A stretch of DNA of 64,000 nt from Conchocele bisecta (taxonomy: Eukaryota; Mollusca; Bivalvia; Lucinida; Thyasiridae), in assembly GCA_029237695.1 (NCBI GenBank), contig CM055279.1:5102323-5166322 (forward strand), written 5' to 3'. Of the stretch, positions 48,671-60,572 are shown piece by piece. The translations under genes and the position numbers were made by a program. Numbering within the stretch: the stretch's first letter is position 1; every line of letters begins with the position of its first letter. Under the pieces are notes generated by a model. That model ran no database searches, was not told the origin of the DNA, and saw only the letters and a list, made by a program, of their open reading frames with translations.

Positions 48671-49027
48671 CAGAGCTCCAGATAAGTTCTGTATCTAAAG
48701 AGTAGTACACCCCCATATTCAAATTCAATGCATATTTTCTTTTACAAATGTTTTATTGATTTTCTTATTAAATAGGGAACAAATTATTAAAAATAAAACA
48801 GATTTAAAAATTCACTTATTTGAGCTGCAAAAAGGAAACTGCTTTTTGCAGCTCAACTAAGTAAATTTTCATCTTTATTACAGTATTTTCACTACTCAAT
48901 TTGAAAATCAATGCATATTTTCACATTGCTGTGAGTACTTGTACTCCCACTTTTGATAATCAATGCGTATTCTGCTAAAATAAGTGCGTAAAAAAATACG
49001 CCAATACACACCTTATCTGGAGCTCTG
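48671..49027. mobile_element. CAGAGCTCCAGATAAG MITE, 357 bp
   Basis: Inverted 16-bp ends and interior colinear with 24664-25033. Confidence 0.8.
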
Positions 49028-49290
49028 ACTTGTTTTAAATAACCCACTGCTCGTGTAATTAAATGAACTTTCTTCTGTCTTTTCAACCCCGCCACTCATA
49101 CATATAATATTCAGACGCCTTCCACTCCCCACATACAATCAAGTCTGGAATTGCCCCAAGATAAAAATGAAAAGTAGCAGACGACATTATTGTCCCCAGC
49201 CTTTTAATCGTTACAATGTGTTGTAGATCTAGATAGGGCGTGTTGTTATTTGCTGTCAATTTGAATTTCTTTATTTCTCATCAGAAGTGC

Positions 49291-49761
49291 CCCGTGCAGG
49301 CACCGGGGCGGGATCAACTGATCCTGAGAATAGTGCTGCAGTAGCCATTGCTTGTCGTAAAAGGCGACTAAACTGGCTTAACGATTGGGTTCATACTTTC
49401 CGGAACCCACTATACCGGATTTGGCCCTCGTGTACATTTTTAGCTTTCTTGTATGTGAAAGTTGAGTCGGGCTATGCCCCATATATAAAAGTAAGATTAG
49501 CGCTAATCCTATTACTTTTAGGGGATGGGATAAATGATGCTGGTGTGGCGAGGGCCTGGCTCCAGATCAGGTTGTTCTAATTTCAGGACTGAATATATAT
49601 TTTGATTGTAAATATTGAGTTCTGAAGTTGGGATTTACCCCCCTCGGACAGGTGGATACGGGACACGACCCCGTTGACCCGTCTGCGTGTAGACTCCCTG
49701 AGGCATTGTACCTCTATGTCAGAAAAGCGGACGTTAAACCCTATTCACTCACTCACTCATC
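49291..49761 (+). mobile_element. SINE S3, full length
   Basis: Colinear and nearly identical with 10604-11076; ends in (ACTC)n. It is preceded by TTTCTCATCAGAAGT and followed by CATCAGAAGT, so it sits between duplicated CATCAGAAGT target sequence. Confidence 0.85.
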
Positions 49762-49762
49762 A

Positions 49763-50130
49763 GAAGTATATGTTGTGACCACTCATTTAAATCGCTCGCC
49801 GAGACGGTTCAAATGAGTGGTCACAACATATACTTTGGTTCAGAAATAAAGAAAATAGATAGAGAATAGTAGGTTAGTGCCGTGAATGGGAAAAAATATC
49901 TGGCAAGGCTCAGGAAACGGGATGGGCGAGGCTCTGCCGAGCACATCCCGTTTCCATGCCGCGCCAGATTATTTTCCCATTCACGGCACTAACCTACTAT
50001 TCTATTTATCCCGTCAACACCTTCAAATGGCTGTAAAATGCAAAAATTGTATTGACTGGATATCAAAAATGTTTCACGGCACCGTGTTTCACGGCACGTA
50101 CGCACTGTGTTGACGGGATAAAATATCTTG
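49763..50130. mobile_element. Foldback pair: GTTGTGACCACTC and AGAATAGTAGGTTAGTGCCG
   Basis: 49763-49850 palindrome as at 48520; 49863-50010 palindrome as at 20720; then to ACTGTGTTGACGGGATAAA at 50123, the same order as at 20625-20890. Confidence 0.75.
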
Positions 50131-50214
50131 CTGATAATTGTGTTTACACATCCAAGTATTCCTAATGTCTCGGAGCACCAGATAACATTCTGTGCCTACT
50201 GAATGGGCACGTAC

Positions 50215-50725
50215 CTTTAAACCCATTTTCACTGTATTGAAATGAACGAGTCCTGGTTTGGCCCTCGGGTACATTTTATTTTTGGCTTACATGGAAACCT
50301 CTCTAAACCGGACACCCTGGGGACATCCCAGGTATTTGATCGTTCTGAGCCATGTTTATGTGCTATGCGATCATGAACAGACATTATCACCTGAGATAAA
50401 TGACCAAGAAACTCATAAAAAATCACAGATGTTTTCTTGGTGTTTACAGAGGTCCACTGTACTTTCTACACAAGAGTTCAACCCTTTCAACTCTAAGGAA
50501 CTGGAATGGACTGTGATATGCTAATGTTCCGACCAATCCAATGGTCACAAAATGATTTTCAGATTCGTCCATTTATGAAAAGGGGGTATTTGTTGTTCTC
50601 TAAAATATGAAAATTACTTTCAAACAGTGCAGATCCTGATGAGACGGCTCTTTACGAGCCGGCTCATCTGGATCTGCACTGTTTGCATAAACCGATATAG
50701 CGGGCTTTCGGGTTCAAAGGTTTAA
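50215..50725. mobile_element. CTCTCTAAACCGGACACC MITE end and AACCCTTTCAACTCTAAGG MITE
   Basis: 50245-50290 is a small S2-like piece; 50288-50460 an element with AACCTCTCTAAACCGGACAC at the left and ACAGAGGTCCACTGTAC at the right; 50481-50722 is the third member of the 27107 family. Confidence 0.6.
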
Positions 50726-50734
50726 TCCGGTTAT

Positions 50735-51000
50735 GCCAATTATAAAAGTAGGAAGATTAGTACTAATTGTATTACTATTAGGGAATCAAGCTAAGCTTGA
50801 TGTGGTGAAGACCGGTACCAGGTCGGGTTATTCTAATTTCAGGACTGAATATATTTTTTTCTGTAAATATTCCGTTCTGATTTTGGGATTTTCCCCCGAA
50901 TGCAGCAGGTTAAAACGGGATCAAACCCGTTTGCCAGGCCTTACATGACCTTAGCTGTTGATAGGCCGTTAAACACTAATAAACAAACAAACAAACCCAT
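50735..51000 (+). mobile_element. SINE S2, lacking the head
   Basis: CCAATTATAAAAGTAGG to GGCCGTTAAACACTAATAAAC and an (AAAC)n tail, with GGTTATTCTAATTTCAGG in the centre. Confidence 0.7.
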
Positions 51001-51104
51001 CTTCAGAGCAGGTGAAATATGGGATTTGACCCGCTAAGTCAGCCTAAAATGACCTTTGATGCTAAAAAAAACCCATTAAATCAATGAATAAATCATAATT
51101 GTCA

Positions 51105-51180
51105 CGTGGAAAAGTCGCGGGAATATTGGACAAGGCCGAAAGGCCTCATCCTGTATTCCCGCGACTTTTCCAAGTTCTAT
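51105..51180. mobile_element. GGAAAAGTCGCGGGAATA palindrome, short copy
   Basis: Core arms only, with centre near 51142 (GCCGAAAGGC). Confidence 0.7.
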
Positions 51181-51424
51181 TAATGGTGGAATAAAACGAG
51201 AACCGGCATACATGTATAGAGATATTATGTACGTTATAGTGTAATAGAGTATAATGTTGTGTAAAATGAATACACTGCCATCTGTGCTAATCTTGTCAAT
51301 TTCTGTGTTTCACTATGATTTATTACGCTTGAAATCCAGCAGCTTCATTGGCTGAGCCTGGTCTATGCTACAGCTCAGGCTATCAAGTTGCTTGATTGTG
51401 AGAATGCATTGTCAATATATGTTC

Positions 51425-52350
51425 AATACCTGGGAGTTGAATTGGGTTATTGCCCATTATAAAAGTAGTAAGATTATAACTGATCCTACCGCTTTTGGGA
51501 GGGGGCCAAGTGATTATGGTGTGGCGAGGACCTGGCATCAGATCAGGATTTCAGGGTTGAATATATATTTTTTGTCGAGCCCGCTTTATGTGCGAGACCT
51601 AGTGATCACAATGACGTCCGGGTGTCCGGGTGTCCGTCCGTCCGTCCTCCGTCCGTCCGTCCGTCCGTCCGTCCATCCGTCCGTCCGTCCAAAATCTGCG
51701 TTAAAGTTTTTAAATACCTTATATCTCTGCAGTCCTAAGTCACATTGACTTGAAACTTCATATGCTTATTAGTCATGATCCATATATTCATGGTGTATCC
51801 CACTCATGCGGCCCCTGTGCCCAAGGTCAAGGTCAAATGACTTAGAAGTTTGCGTTCCAAAATCTGCGTTAAATACCTTATATCTCTGCAGTCCGAAGTC
51901 ACATTGACTTGAAAATTCATATGCTTATTAGTCATCATCCATATATTCATGCTATATCCCACTCATGCGGCCCCTGTGCCCAAGGTCAAGGTCAAATGAC
52001 TTAGAAGTTTGCGTTCCGAAATCTGCGTTAAAGTTTTTAAATACCTTATATCTCTGCAGTCCTAAGTCACATTGACTTGAAACTTCATATGCTTATTAGT
52101 CATCATCCATATATTCATTCTGTGTCCCACTCATGCGGCCCCTGTGCCCCTATGTCAAGGTCAAATGACTTAGAAGTTTGCGTTAAAGTTTCTGTCAAAA
52201 TTTGCGTTAATGTTTTCACATACCTACTATCTCTGTAACCGTAAGTCAGATTTGCTTGAAACTTTGTATGCTTATTGGGCATCAAACTTCAAATAAATGC
52301 ACTCTGAGACCATCAAATGCCTCGGCGGTTCGACATGCGGGCCGCGGCCA
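51425..52350 (+). mobile_element. S2 fragment interrupted by a TCGAGCCCGC element
   Basis: 51428-51570 is an S2 middle part. 51573 starts TCGAGCCCGCTTTATGTGCG, then GTCCGTCCGTCC repeats, three units of about 170 bp (AAATCTGCGTTAAAG, TATCTCTGCAGTCCTAAGTC, CTCATGCGGCCCCTGTGCCC), ending near GGCGGTTCGACATGCGGGCC. The inverse of this element's end is at 63650-64000. Confidence 0.65.
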
Positions 52351-52354
52351 TCTG

Positions 52355-53330
52355 GTTTTTGTCCCGCTTGCTTTAGCAGAAGCGGGACATAGGCATAGCT
52401 TTTCCGTCGGCAGCGGCGGTGGCGGCGGCAACATTTCGCGTTAAGTTTTTGCGTTTAGCTCAGTTTCCAGAAAACTATAACTATAACTCCTACGACCTCC
52501 ATACTTGGTATACATCAACACTGTGGTGTAACCATCTCACACAGAGGGAGCCCATGTGACCTTCACCTACAAAGGTCAAAGTCACTGACTTAGATATTTC
52601 CGTGTTTGGAAAAGTTAACGCTCAGTTTATGCTTTAATTTTCCATACATGCATTTGTAACAACATCGCGCATCATTCTACAGAAAGCCCATGGTATCCGC
52701 AAACCCCAAAGGTCAAGGTCGCTGACTTAGAAATTTCCGTGTTTGGAAAAGTTAACGCTCAGTTTATGCTTTAATATTCCATACATGCATTTGTAACAAC
52801 ATCCCGCATCATTCTACAGAAAGCCCATGGTGCCCGCTAACCCCAAAGGTCAAGGTCACTGACTTAGAAATTTCCATGTTTGGAAAAGTTAACGCTCAGT
52901 TTATGCTTTAAATATTCCATACCATTCATTTGTAACAACATTCCGCATCATTCTACAGAAAGCCCATGGTGCCCGCTACCCCAAAGGTCAAGGTCACTGA
53001 CTTAGTAAATTTCCATGTTTAGGAAAAGTTAACGCTCAGTTTATGCTTTAATATGCCATATATGCATTTGTAACAACATCCCGCATCATTCTTCAGAAAG
53101 TCCATGGTGTCCGCTAACCCCAAAGGTGAAGGTCACTGACTTAGAAATTTCCGTGTTTGGAAAAATTAACGCTCAGTTTATGCTTTAATATTGCATACAT
53201 GCATTTGTAACAACATCCCGTATCATTCTACAGAAAGCCCATGTTACTCACTAACCCCAAGGTATTACAAGCTCCTTATGTACTATCAAACTGCGCTAGG
53301 CGGGACATTTTGCTCCGCGGAGCTCTTGTG
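52355..53330 (+). mobile_element. TGTCCCGCTTGC element with 144-bp tandem units
   Basis: Left TGTCCCGCTTGCTTTAGCAG with AGAAGCGGGACATAG; right AGGCGGGACATTTTGCTCCG and GGAGCTCTTG. About five units of about 144 bp (GTGTTTGGAAAAGTTAACGC, CAGTTTATGCTTTAATATTC, CATCATTCTACAGAAAGCCC, AAGGTCAAGGTCACTGAC). Confidence 0.75.
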
Positions 53331-53332
53331 TT

Positions 53333-53735
53333 GTAAATATTCAGTTCCGATTTTGGGATTTCCCATTTGTACATGTACTTGAGTGGGATATTCGTAATCC
53401 TAATTTAGGGGAAGGGGCCAAGTGACTTGGTGTGGTATGGACCTGGCACCAGGTCAGGTTATTCTAATTTCAGGGCTGAATATATTTGTTCTCGATGTAA
53501 ATATTCCATTCTGATTTTGGGATTTTCCCCGCTATGCAGCAGGTTAAAATGGGATCAAACCCGTTTGCCCGGCCTTACATGACCTTAGCTGTTGATAGGC
53601 CGTTAAACACTAATAAACAAACAACAACAACAACATGTACTTGTACAGGTAATACATGTATATGGGATTTAGTACTAAACCCATTGACCCGGCCTTAAAT
53701 GACCTTACATGTAGCTGTTGATAGGCCATTAAACA
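53333..53735 (+). mobile_element. SINE S2 inserted into another S2 tail
   Basis: TGTAAATATTCAGTTCCG to ACTTG at 53333-53372, then a complete S2 3' body and (AAC)n tail (53380-53633), then ACATGTACTTGTACAGG resumes the first copy through its own tail at about 53735. Confidence 0.7.
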
Positions 53736-53837
53736 AACAAACAATAGATGTTGAGAAACGTTGATAAGCTGGGCAAGATTAACGCAGGTGATTGTAGAAA
53801 TTTGACTGGTGTCCTGTTGTCCAGAAATTGGAATATA

Positions 53838-54181
53838 CAGAGCTCCAGATAAGTTTTGTATCTAAAGATGATACCCCCATATTTCAAAGTCAGTGCGTAT
53901 TTTACTTTTACAAATGTATTATTGATTTTCTTCTTTATTAAATAGTGAAAAAATGATAACAAATTTAAAAATTCACTTATTTCAGCTTCAAAAAGCAAAC
54001 ACTGCTTTTTGCAGCTCAACAAAGTAAATTTTCAACTTTATTACAGTATTTTCACTACTCAATTTGAAAATCAATGCATATTTTCACATTGCTGTGAGTA
54101 CTCCCACGTTGGATAATCAATGTGTATTCTGCTAAAATAAGTGTGTAAAATACACCAATACACACCTTATCTGGAGCACTG
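53838..54181. mobile_element. CAGAGCTCCAGATAAG MITE, 344 bp
   Basis: Left CAGAGCTCCAGATAAG, right CTTATCTGGAGCACTG; AATATA is present directly on both sides (53832-53837 and 54182-54187). The ORF 53729-54022 on the minus strand is repeat translation. Confidence 0.8.
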
Positions 54182-54259
54182 AATATAGTAAATAAATCCC
54201 ACCTCCATAATTTACCCTGCGTTTCTACCCCAAATTGACATAATTATGTCCTATCTGTG

Positions 54260-54350
54260 AGAAATATGGCTGGGTTTTGCAACGGGATCGAACATGTTGG
54301 CCTGCCCTTAAATGACCTTAGCTGTTGATAAGCCATTAAACACCAATATA
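54260..54350 (+). mobile_element. SINE tail fragment
   Basis: GCAACGGGATCGAACATG to GCCATTAAACACCAATAT, the S2 3' end without its upstream part. Confidence 0.5.
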
Positions 54351-55125
54351 TCAAATTCAATCCTCACATACCGGTACATCTACATTCCCATCTGTATACA
54401 ACTGTGCTGTTAAATGAACGTAAAACCCCAATCAATTACGAATCAGGTCATCAACTAGCAGTTGTGTGTGACCTACTTTGTGTGACCTACTTTACAGACT
54501 GCACTAATTTTGTAGTCGTATTAAACTATTGTTTGTTAATACGCCAAGTCTGTTCAACTGAACTTTGTGAGTATCATAGTGATTGCTATTTACATCTGAT
54601 TATAAACATTCTGTGCATATATAAAAATCTAGCAATTTGATTGGTCGAGTCTGAGCTATGCTCAATCTCGGCCAATCAAACTGCTTGATTTCGAGGACAG
54701 TATTTTGCTCCAATGTAGCATGTAGAAATTCAAGTCTGTCCCTAACGTAATCATCATACTTTCCATGATATTCCATTGTGGAACTTTCTCATTAATGACG
54801 TCGAAAATGGCAAATTTTTTAACAGGAATGTTAATCTGCACAATTCATTTAATTTCATTTACACCTCTTTTTTTTTTTCGAGCCCGCTTATGGAAAGCTC
54901 AACATAGTGATTAGAATGACGTCCATTTTGAATTGAATTTGTCGCACGAGCTATGAATGTTTTTGTAAATTTGCGACATCATTTGCGAAAAAATACGTCT
55001 GCTTTTCAAAATCAGTCAGTGAAATAGGGATTGATTTGATGGGCAGGATTTACGAGTACGAGTAGAGCTCACCACTCTATATTTCCAAAAACTGTTGAAA
55101 AGCCTACTATATACATACATGTACT
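54351..55125. other. No gene; one short inverted repeat and a TCGAGCCCGC end
   Basis: An inverted pair at about 54620-54690 (AGCAATTTGATTGG / CCAATCAAACTGCTTG) and a TCGAGCCCGCTTATGG end at 54878 with AGTGATTAGAATGACGTCC. ORFs here are short and A/T-rich, without support. Confidence 0.4.
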
Positions 55126-55128
55126 ATG

Positions 55129-55290
55129 TCGGAGATTCCGCTGGGGAAAATAAAAAAATTGCCACTTCAAAAAAATTTTTTTTTTTTTGTCAAAGTGGCG
55201 ATTTTTTTACGAAAATTGTAATTTTTTATCGCCAATTGTTTATTTTTATCGCCAATTGCGAAAGTGGCGATCGCTAGCGGAATCCCTGAT
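55129..55290. mobile_element. MITE of the AGGGATTCCGCTGG family
   Basis: GGAGATTCCGCTGGGG at the left, TAGCGGAATCCCTG at the right; a palindromic interior with TTTTATCGCCAATTG. Same family as 16756-16879. Confidence 0.75.
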
Positions 55291-55416
55291 ATGTAACGTC
55301 ATATAACTGTGTGAAATGTAACGTTAAGTTGGTGTTGGCAACGCGTAATACTTAATACCCCTGAAGAGTCTTAATGAAACCAGTAGGGTTTAAGGTTTAC
55401 ATTCATAAGTATTAAC

Positions 55417-55608
55417 CCTTATTTCTCAATAAAAACATGTTTTGACAGCACTTCAGAATCATTTCCAATGGAAATGATTCTGAAGTGCTGTCAAAGCATG
55501 TTAAAAATTATTCTAAAGTGTTGTCAAAACATGTTTTTGATGATTGAAATGGAAAATAGAAAATAAACAGCAGACAACAAAAAGATTAAGATAGCGGTCT
55601 AAGGGTTA
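55417..55608. repeat. Foldback TTTTGACAGCACTTCAG repeat
   Basis: AACCCTTATTTCTC start, palindrome at ATCATTTCCAATGGAAATGA, end GCGGTCTAAGGGTTAA. Flanked by direct repeats of AACCAGTAGGGTTTA (55380, 55623, 55670), which look like a local duplication. Confidence 0.65.
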
Positions 55609-55924
55609 AATAAGTCATGAAACCAGTAGGGTTTAAGTTTTACGTTGATAAGTATTATATAAGTCATGAAACCAGTAGGGTTTATGTTTTACGTTGATAA
55701 GTATTAAACAAGTCCTGAAACCTGTAACTGAAGAGTTTTTACTTTCTTTAATATATAGAAAAATATTCAATGATCCACCAATATCGGAGGAACAAATAAT
55801 GAAAAATACAACAAAATGCCTGTTTCCAGTGTAATTTACATCTTTATGTAGACATTAAATATTTCATTTCGTCTAAGGCCATTATAAAATAAATACTAGA
55901 TTCTCATCCCTGCCCGCCCCGATT

Positions 55925-57300
55925 TTTTTAGCCAGGTTTTTTGAAAAAAAAATCCAGGCTATTGGATTGGCGAAAGCCGGGCGGGCGGGCGGGCGGGCGT
56001 GCGGCGGGCGGCGTCCACAATCAATGTTAAGTTTTTGTGTTTGAGTCTATTTCTTTGTTACTGTACCACCTAGGACCACCAAACTTTCACAGCTTCATAA
56101 TCAAAGGGTGCCCACCACATATCATTATCCAACATGTTACTTTTTTTTTAACTTGACCCATTTTTTCCGCGCAATCGACTTGGCCATTTTCAATGTTAAG
56201 TTTTCGCGTTTTCAATGTTAAGTTTTCGTGTTTAAGTCCATTTCTTTGGTACTGTACCACCTAGGACCACCAAACTTTCACAGCTTCATAACCAAGGGGT
56301 GCCTACCACATACAACTATCCAACATGTGACCATTTTTTTACCTTCACCTATTATTTCTACGTAATTGACTTAGCCATTTTCAACGTTAACTTTTTAACG
56401 TACGTCTGGTTAAATTTCCAACATGTTACTTTTTTTTAACTTGACCCATTTTTTCCGCACAGTCGACTTAGTCATTTTCAATGTTAACTTTTCGCGTTTA
56501 CAATGTTAAGTTTTCATGTTTAAGTTTAAGTCCATTTCTTTGGTACTGTACCACCTAGGACCACCAAACTTTCACAGCTTCATAACCAAGGGGTGCCTAC
56601 CACATACAACTATCCAACATGTGACCATTTTTTTACCTTCACCTATTATTTCTACGTAATTGACTTAGCCATTTTCAACGTTAACTTTTTAACGTATGTC
56701 TGGTTAAATGTTTTGGTTAAAACTTTTTCGTTATACTATATCTCTGCAACTGCTTCGCCCATTACCTTGAAACTTCACATGGGTGTTTATCATCGTCCAT
56801 ATTTTCGCTCTTACCCCCAACCGTGCGGCCCCTGTGCCTAATGTCAAGGTCAAATTACTTTGAATTTTTTTGTTAAAGTTTTTTCGTGTACTATATCTCT
56901 GCAACTGCTTCATTACCTTGAAACTTCACATGGGTGTTTATCATCGTCCATATTTTCATTCTAACCCCCAACCGTGCAGCCCCTGTGATCAATGTCAAGG
57001 TCAAATTACTTTGAATTTATTTGTTAAAGTTTTTTCGTGTACTATATCTCTGCAACTGCTTCACCCATTACGTTGATACTTCACATGGGTGTTTATCATC
57101 ATTGTCGCACCCGCTTGCGGAAAGCGCGATATCGTCAGCATTTTGGCATATGTCCGTCCGTCCATCCGTCCGTCCGTCCATACGTCCGAGTGTCCGGTTA
57201 AAGTTTTTTTGTTAAAATTTTTCCATCTACTACATCTATTTTTTTAGTGTCCATGCCTCGCCCCAAGGCGTGACATGCAGGCCACGGCCATCTAGTCTAC
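55925..57300 (+). mobile_element. AGCCAGGTTTTTTG element and associated tandem units
   Basis: Left stem TTAGCCAGGTTTTTTG / AAATCCAGGCTA, then GGGCGGGCGGGCGG. Two long units of about 295 bp (GTACTGTACCACCTAGGACC, TTTCACAGCTTCATAACC), then three units of about 147 bp (TATCTCTGCAACTGCTTC, ACATGGGTGTTTATCATCG). A CGCACCCGCTTGCGGAAAG end with GTCCGTCCGTCC follows at 57105. Confidence 0.65.
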
Positions 57301-57704
57301 AAAAAGTGGGTATAATTATGTTATCCAAGTGTCCATGCTTGGAAAAAACCTGACCTTCGTGGCTTTGCCTCGTTTCTTGTTTTATTGTAAATACGTGGTG
57401 GTTGGTTGGGAGCATGCGATGGGTAATTACATATTTTCAGAGAGAAATAAGAAAGACATTGATGGATTGTCATTTGCTATTAAGTTAGAGAGTATAGCAA
57501 TTATTTTCTTTCCCAGCATGCAAAGAGTTAACACAAACGATATTCGAGGTTGGTATTTCTGATGTGTTGAAAATATAAAATAAAAAAATAAAATTTCAAC
57601 CCCCGCCTTCATTTTGAAAATAAAAATGGGATGAGAATCTAGCATTTATTTTATAATGGCCTAACCGGAAGCAGTGAACTGGGTTAGACATATATATATC
57701 AGGG
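57301..57704. other. No gene or clear repeat
   Basis: A 57400-57425 scrap of the S2 head (GTTGGTTGGGAGCATGC) and a segment at 57430-57530 resembling the inverse of 23020-23110 (AATGACAATCCATC-type A/T-rich DNA) are all I can relate. Confidence 0.35.
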
Positions 57705-57909
57705 ATTCCACTGGGGAAAATAAAAAAATCGCCACTTCAAAAAAAAAAAAATTAAAAAAAATCCAAAAAAAGAAAGAAAGAATAACCAATAGGATAAAAA
57801 TAAACAATTGGCGATACAAAATTACAATTTTCGATCTTTTTTTTTTTAAATTTTTTTATCGCCAATTGTTTATTTTTATAGCGCCCCAATTAGCGAAAGT
57901 GATCCCTGA
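57705..57909. mobile_element. MITE of the CAGGGATTCCACTGG family with ATATAT duplication
   Basis: Left CAGGGATTCCACTGGGG, right AAAGTGATCCCTG, ATATAT on both sides. The interior is A-rich then T-rich (palindromic). Confidence 0.75.
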
Positions 57910-58029
57910 TATATGATAACCAATCATAATTTGCTCAATATGTTAGTTCCAAGGACATTAAATGTGATGTTTAACCCATTGAATTCGGGATACACTTTTA
58001 TGTTTATATACCAATATTGAATTGTTTTC

Positions 58030-58670
58030 TGTTTTGTTTTTATACGTCCGTTTGGAAAAAAATGGGACGTATTATGTGTTCACCTTGTACGGGCGGGCGG
58101 ATGGGCGGGCAGAGCTCTACTTGACAACTCGTAACCAACTTCTTTATACATGTTTATTATGGCAAGACGAAGAAGCCTATTCTTTTTTCAAAAATTTCTG
58201 ATTACTTATCTCCTCTTGGCACTGATCCTACTGTTTTTGGGAGTGATTCTGGTGTGGCGAGGACCTGGCATCAAATCAGGATCATTCCGATTTCAAGGCT
58301 GAATATATTTATTTATTGTAAATATTCAGCTCTGATTTTGGGATTTCCCCCCCATTTGTACATGTACTTGAACATGTACTTGTACAGGTAATATATGGGA
58401 TTTAGTACTAAACCCATTGACCCGGCCTTAAATGACCTCAGCTGTTGATAGGCCGTTAAACCCCAACAAACAAACTCCTCTTGGCGGCCATTTTTAATTT
58501 CACACTTGGTATCCTTGTCCACGCAATAACTCCAGTTCTCCTTGACTGATTGTAACGAAATTCTGTATACATGTTTATCATGGCAAGATTAAGAACCTTA
58601 GTGAGTTATCCCCCTTGTGCACTGGCTTTGCCTCGTCGGGCGTATATTGTGACCTTCGGCACTCTTGTTG
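58030..58670. mobile_element. TACGTCCGTTTGG element split by SINE S2
   Basis: 58040-58205 and 58478-58670 carry matching units (CATGTTTATTATGGCAAGA / CATGTTTATCATGGCAAGA) on either side of an S2 copy at 58218-58478 (CACTGATCCTACTGTTTTTG to ACCCCAACAAACAAAC). Confidence 0.6.
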
Positions 58671-58686
58671 TTATTTTTCAATCAAA

Positions 58687-58735
58687 GTATATGTTGTGAC
58701 CACTCATTTGATGGTGGCCACCACATATACTTGTG
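58687..58735. repeat. Short ATATGTTGTGACCACTC foldback
   Basis: Reduced relative of the palindromes at 48520 and 49763 with centre near 58711. Confidence 0.6.
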
Positions 58736-58919
58736 ATGAGGAGTAAAAGATAATTTACTTTTTATCAGTCAGAAAAGTTTTGTATCTTCAGAATGTAGTG
58801 CGTAAAGAAACACCCTGTGATTAGGGTCCATTCAGAACCATTGTTTTAAATATGAATCATGTTATATCCATATTAAAATGTATAGAATATTATGTAGTAA
58901 TACTGGCGGTACTGACCAT

Positions 58920-59310
58920 TCGAGACGTGGCATGTGATTTTATGCCTACACGTAAGAATATGTGTCATTTTTTGTGAAAAATATTTACGGAAATTTATAT
59001 TTTCTGTAAATGATGTTGAAAGTTGACGAGATTTTCGTAGTAAATGTGGATTTCTATATCGCATCTGTTCTAAACATTTCGTCAACTTTTGACATCATTT
59101 ACGTTTAAATATCGTAAATATTTTTCACAAGTTATCTATACAGTCTACGCTCATTTACTCAAAGGATTGGTAGTGGGGGGAATACTTTTGAGCTGACGAA
59201 AATTTGAAAACGTGTATTTTGGACCAAGAATTTGTCAGTAGTTTGACTTAAAAGAGTTTGAGGCAACGAGTGTAGACTGTACATGTATAAACAAAATCAC
59301 ATGGTGTGTC
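58920..59310. mobile_element. Diverged 31072-type palindrome hosting a TA-flanked MITE
   Basis: GACGTGGCATGTGATTTTAT at the left, AAAATCACATGGTGTGTC at the right, arms diverged. At 59141-59279 a 139-bp element with ends CAGTCTACGCTCATTTACTC and (reversed) CAGTCTACACTCGTTGCC is flanked by TA. Confidence 0.7.
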
Positions 59311-59473
59311 TCATTTGCGCCCAAGGTCAAGGTCACTGATGACTTATGTTCACCTTGTTTGTAAGGAAAATTCGTTTCAGTGTTTTTTGTTTATTTTATT
59401 ATCAAGGCTACCAGAGAGTGGATTAGCTTGTAATCACGAGTGGATTAGCTTGTAATCACGGTGCCCTTGTAAC

Positions 59474-59762
59474 TTGTGGCTGTGACTGGAGAAATGGGGC
59501 TTATGCGGTTTGCGACCAGTGTAGATCCAGATCAGACTGTGCATCCGCACAGTCTGATCAGGATCTGCACTGGTCGCCATTCCATCAATACCTGTCATGC
59601 TCCTTACAAGCGATATAGATTGTTATCAAGCTATGTGCATGTGCTATTTGATCAGGAGCTACACGTAAATGACCTTAGCTGTTGATAGGCCGTTAAACCC
59701 CAACAAACAAACACAAATCCCATAATCCCCATTTCTCCAGTCACTGCCATACTTTAGTGCTG
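59474..59762. mobile_element. T-MITE copy with a SINE-tail insertion
   Basis: TGTGGCTGTGACTGGAGAAA at the left, CCATTTCTCCAGTCACTGCC at the right; at 59665-59712 an S2 3' end (GACCTTAGCTGTTGATAGG and AACAAACAAACAC) has entered. Confidence 0.75.
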
Positions 59763-59964
59763 ATTATAAGGTGCTGCCCCATACAGGCGTATTTCTTGGT
59801 GTTCAACGGACATAAAACCCCGATCAATCAATCAATCAATCAGTCCTATCACAGCCACATATTATGTTGTGTACTTCCTGTGTCGTACATCATTAGTATA
59901 CATGTATGTAGCATATTAATAAACATGAAAATCAACTGGATATTGATTATGTTTTATTTATACC

Positions 59965-60572
59965 ATGGAGGTGGATTGTGAGCAAGCGAAGGGTAATTTA
60001 ATGATCAGGGTTCATCCTTACCGGAATGCCTTAAGGGCTAAATCCTTTTATACGGGAGGGGGCCAAGTGATTCTGGTGTGGCGAGGGCCTGGCATCAGAT
60101 CGGGATTGTACTGATTTCGGGGCTGAATATATATTTTTTATAGTAAATATCCAGTTCTGATTTTGGGATCCCCTCCCCCATTTGTACATGTACTTGTACA
60201 GGTAATATATGGGATTTAGTACTGAACCCATTGACCAGCATTAAATGACCTTAGCTGTTGATAGGCCGTTAAACCCCAACAAACAAACAAACCAACCCAA
60301 AAAGTAATATGATTAGCACTAATTTATTACTTTTTTAATGGGTTTAAAATTATTTAGCTAAATGACTGGTGTGGAATGGACCTGGCATCAGATCAGGATT
60401 ATTCTGATTTCAGTGCTGAATATAATGTTTATTTTTTATTGTAAATATTCAGTTCTGATTTTGGGATTTCCCCCCAATTTGTACGGGTAATATATGGGAT
60501 TTAGTACTAAACCCATTGACCTGACCGTAAACCGTTGCGGTTGATTGACCGTTAAACCCCAAGAAACAAACA
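59965..60572 (+). mobile_element. Two successive SINE S2 copies
   Basis: 59965-60295 (GGAGGTGGATTGTGAGC to AACAAACAAACCAACC) and 60300-60572 (AAAAGTAATATGATTAGC to CCAAGAAACAAACAAG). Both have the GTACATGTACTTG/GTACGGG linker before the 3' domain. Confidence 0.7.

Noticed and set aside
48222..48698. 158-codon ORF on the plus strand
   Set aside because: Runs through an SINE tail, two palindromes and a MITE end; minus-strand ORFs mirror it because of the palindromes.
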